Shown piece by piece: positions 42,507-42,972 of a stretch of DNA of 42,972 nucleotides. The translations under genes were made by a program, and so were the position numbers. Each line of letters starts with the position of its first letter. Position 1 is the stretch's first letter. This DNA comes from a virus. Below the pieces are notes generated by a model. The model did not search any database and had not been told where the DNA came from. It was given only the letters and a program-made list of their open reading frames with translations. The stretch spans positions 1 through 42,972 of IMG/VR virus record IMGVR_UViG_3300047496_000100. One strand, 5' to 3'.

Positions 42507-42972
42507 TTAGGTTAGCTGCGTATTGAGGCCCACGAACGAGTACCCGACTGCACCACTGGTTGCAGCTATTCCGCTTCCCGTTGTGCCCGGCGATCCGCCG
42601 GTAACGGTATAGGTGCCGGTGTTCGCGGTTAGAGTTCCGTTGTAGAGGATGATGATGCAGCCGCCGCCGCCACCACCACCCGACGGAATGACGTTAGCTG
42701 GTAAGCCAGCGTAGCTATTTGAAGCAGAATCTACATTGCCGCCGCCGCCGCGGCCGCCGGATGCAGTGACGCCAGAGCCTGTCGACCCCGTTGAGTTGTC
42801 TCCGTTTGACCCCGAGGCATCTATGGTCGATGTGATGTTGAGGTTGCCACCGCACTCTATTCGCATACCGCCGCCGCCGCGGCCGCCGAACGCTCCGCAC
42901 CCGTTACTTGCCGAGCCGGCTGATCCACCTGCTGCACAGAATACTGCCCCGCTTTGCGCGAGTCCTGATGAA
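42507..42972 (-). CDS. Glycine-rich tail protein, C-terminal part (gene crosses circle joint)
   Basis: The continuation of the gene that starts at 681; bases 42846-42972 repeat 1-127. From the joint to the stop at 42507 it encodes residues 228-339: MRIECGGNLNITSTIDASGS, then GSGVTASGGRGGGGNVDSAS, SGGGGGGGCIIILYNGTLTA and TYTVTGGSPGTTGSG. The Gly runs alternate with short beta stretches, typical of tail-tip adhesins or their polyglycine II bundles. The full protein is 339 residues. Confidence 0.8.
   Translation of the reverse strand, partial: SSGLAQSGAVFCAAGGSAGSASNGCGAFGGRGGGGMRIECGGNLNITSTIDASGSNGDNSTGSTGSGVTASGGRGGGGNVDSASNSYAGLPANVIPSGGGGGGGCIIILYNGTLTANTGTYTVTGGSPGTTGSGIAATSGAVGYSFVGLNTQLT
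42846..42972. repeat. Terminal direct repeat, copy 2 (circle overlap)
   Basis: Exact second copy of bases 1-127. After trimming it the genome is 42,845 bp. The unbroken 340-codon frame (stop included) through the joint supports circularity of the sequence. Confidence 0.95.

Noticed and set aside
1-42972. Lysogeny genes (integrase, CI-type repressor, excisionase)
   Set aside because: None found. The helix-turn-helix at 37743 is MerR/excisionase-like in fold only.

Overview
The window is a complete bacteriophage genome of about 42.8 kb, assembled as a circle. Its first 127 bases (1-127) are repeated exactly at the end (42846-42972), so the unique unit is 42,845 bp and one gene runs across the joint. 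Every gene I can support lies on the minus strand. The gene set is that of a tailed siphovirus: a tape measure, a tail tube, a frameshifted tail chaperone pair and no contractile sheath. The head module is Mu-like (Mu I-type protease with nested scaffold, gp29-type portal fused to a Mu F-type domain). I see no integrase, repressor or own DNA polymerase, so a lytic life style is likely but not proven. The host is unknown. Consensus sigma70 promoters (TTGACA, 17 bp, TATAAT-like), almost no Shine-Dalgarno sites, and repetitive and secreted surface proteins of a style I associate with Patescibacteria (CPR) metagenomes make a Patescibacterial host a tentative guess.

Layout, in the direction of transcription (high to low coordinates). 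An intergenic control region at 40134-40361 holds a strong early promoter, a 30-bp palindromic hairpin and a long-stem RNA candidate. From it the early block runs from 40133 to about 20503. It contains small zinc-finger and membrane proteins, a HicA-like protein, a membrane-anchored lysozyme-like protein, RecT, a C5 cytosine methyltransferase-like protein, a RecB-family nuclease fused to an FtsK motor, winged-helix proteins, a probable replication protein, RusA, an HExxH protein, a ParB-methyltransferase fusion, a HAD phosphatase, then small and large terminase and the portal fusion. The block ends at a terminator at 20475-20498.

A short region (19333-20263) follows. It has two tiny genes with real Shine-Dalgarno sites, a terminator, and an RNA cassette with almost no spacing: an initiator-like tRNA-Met, a tmRNA and a 63-nt tRNA-like element. 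Just downstream a TTGACA-containing promoter starts the late block at 19252: protease/scaffold, decoration protein, major capsid protein, a 6-kb run of beta-rich structural proteins, a 33-fold 14-residue repeat protein, connector, tail completion, terminator-like and tube proteins, chaperones, tape measure, hub, and a glycine-rich tail protein that crosses the circle joint. The block ends in a lysis cassette (coiled-coil membrane protein, papain-like endolysin with a peptidoglycan-binding domain, holin-like protein) in front of the 40235-40264 hairpin.

The parts fit together as follows. RecT, the nuclease-FtsK fusion and RusA form a recombination set. Terminase, portal, protease, scaffold and capsid build and fill the head. 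The tmRNA and initiator-like tRNA, together with Shine-Dalgarno-poor starts and 15 four-base stop/start overlaps, suggest that translation in this phage or its host is unusual.
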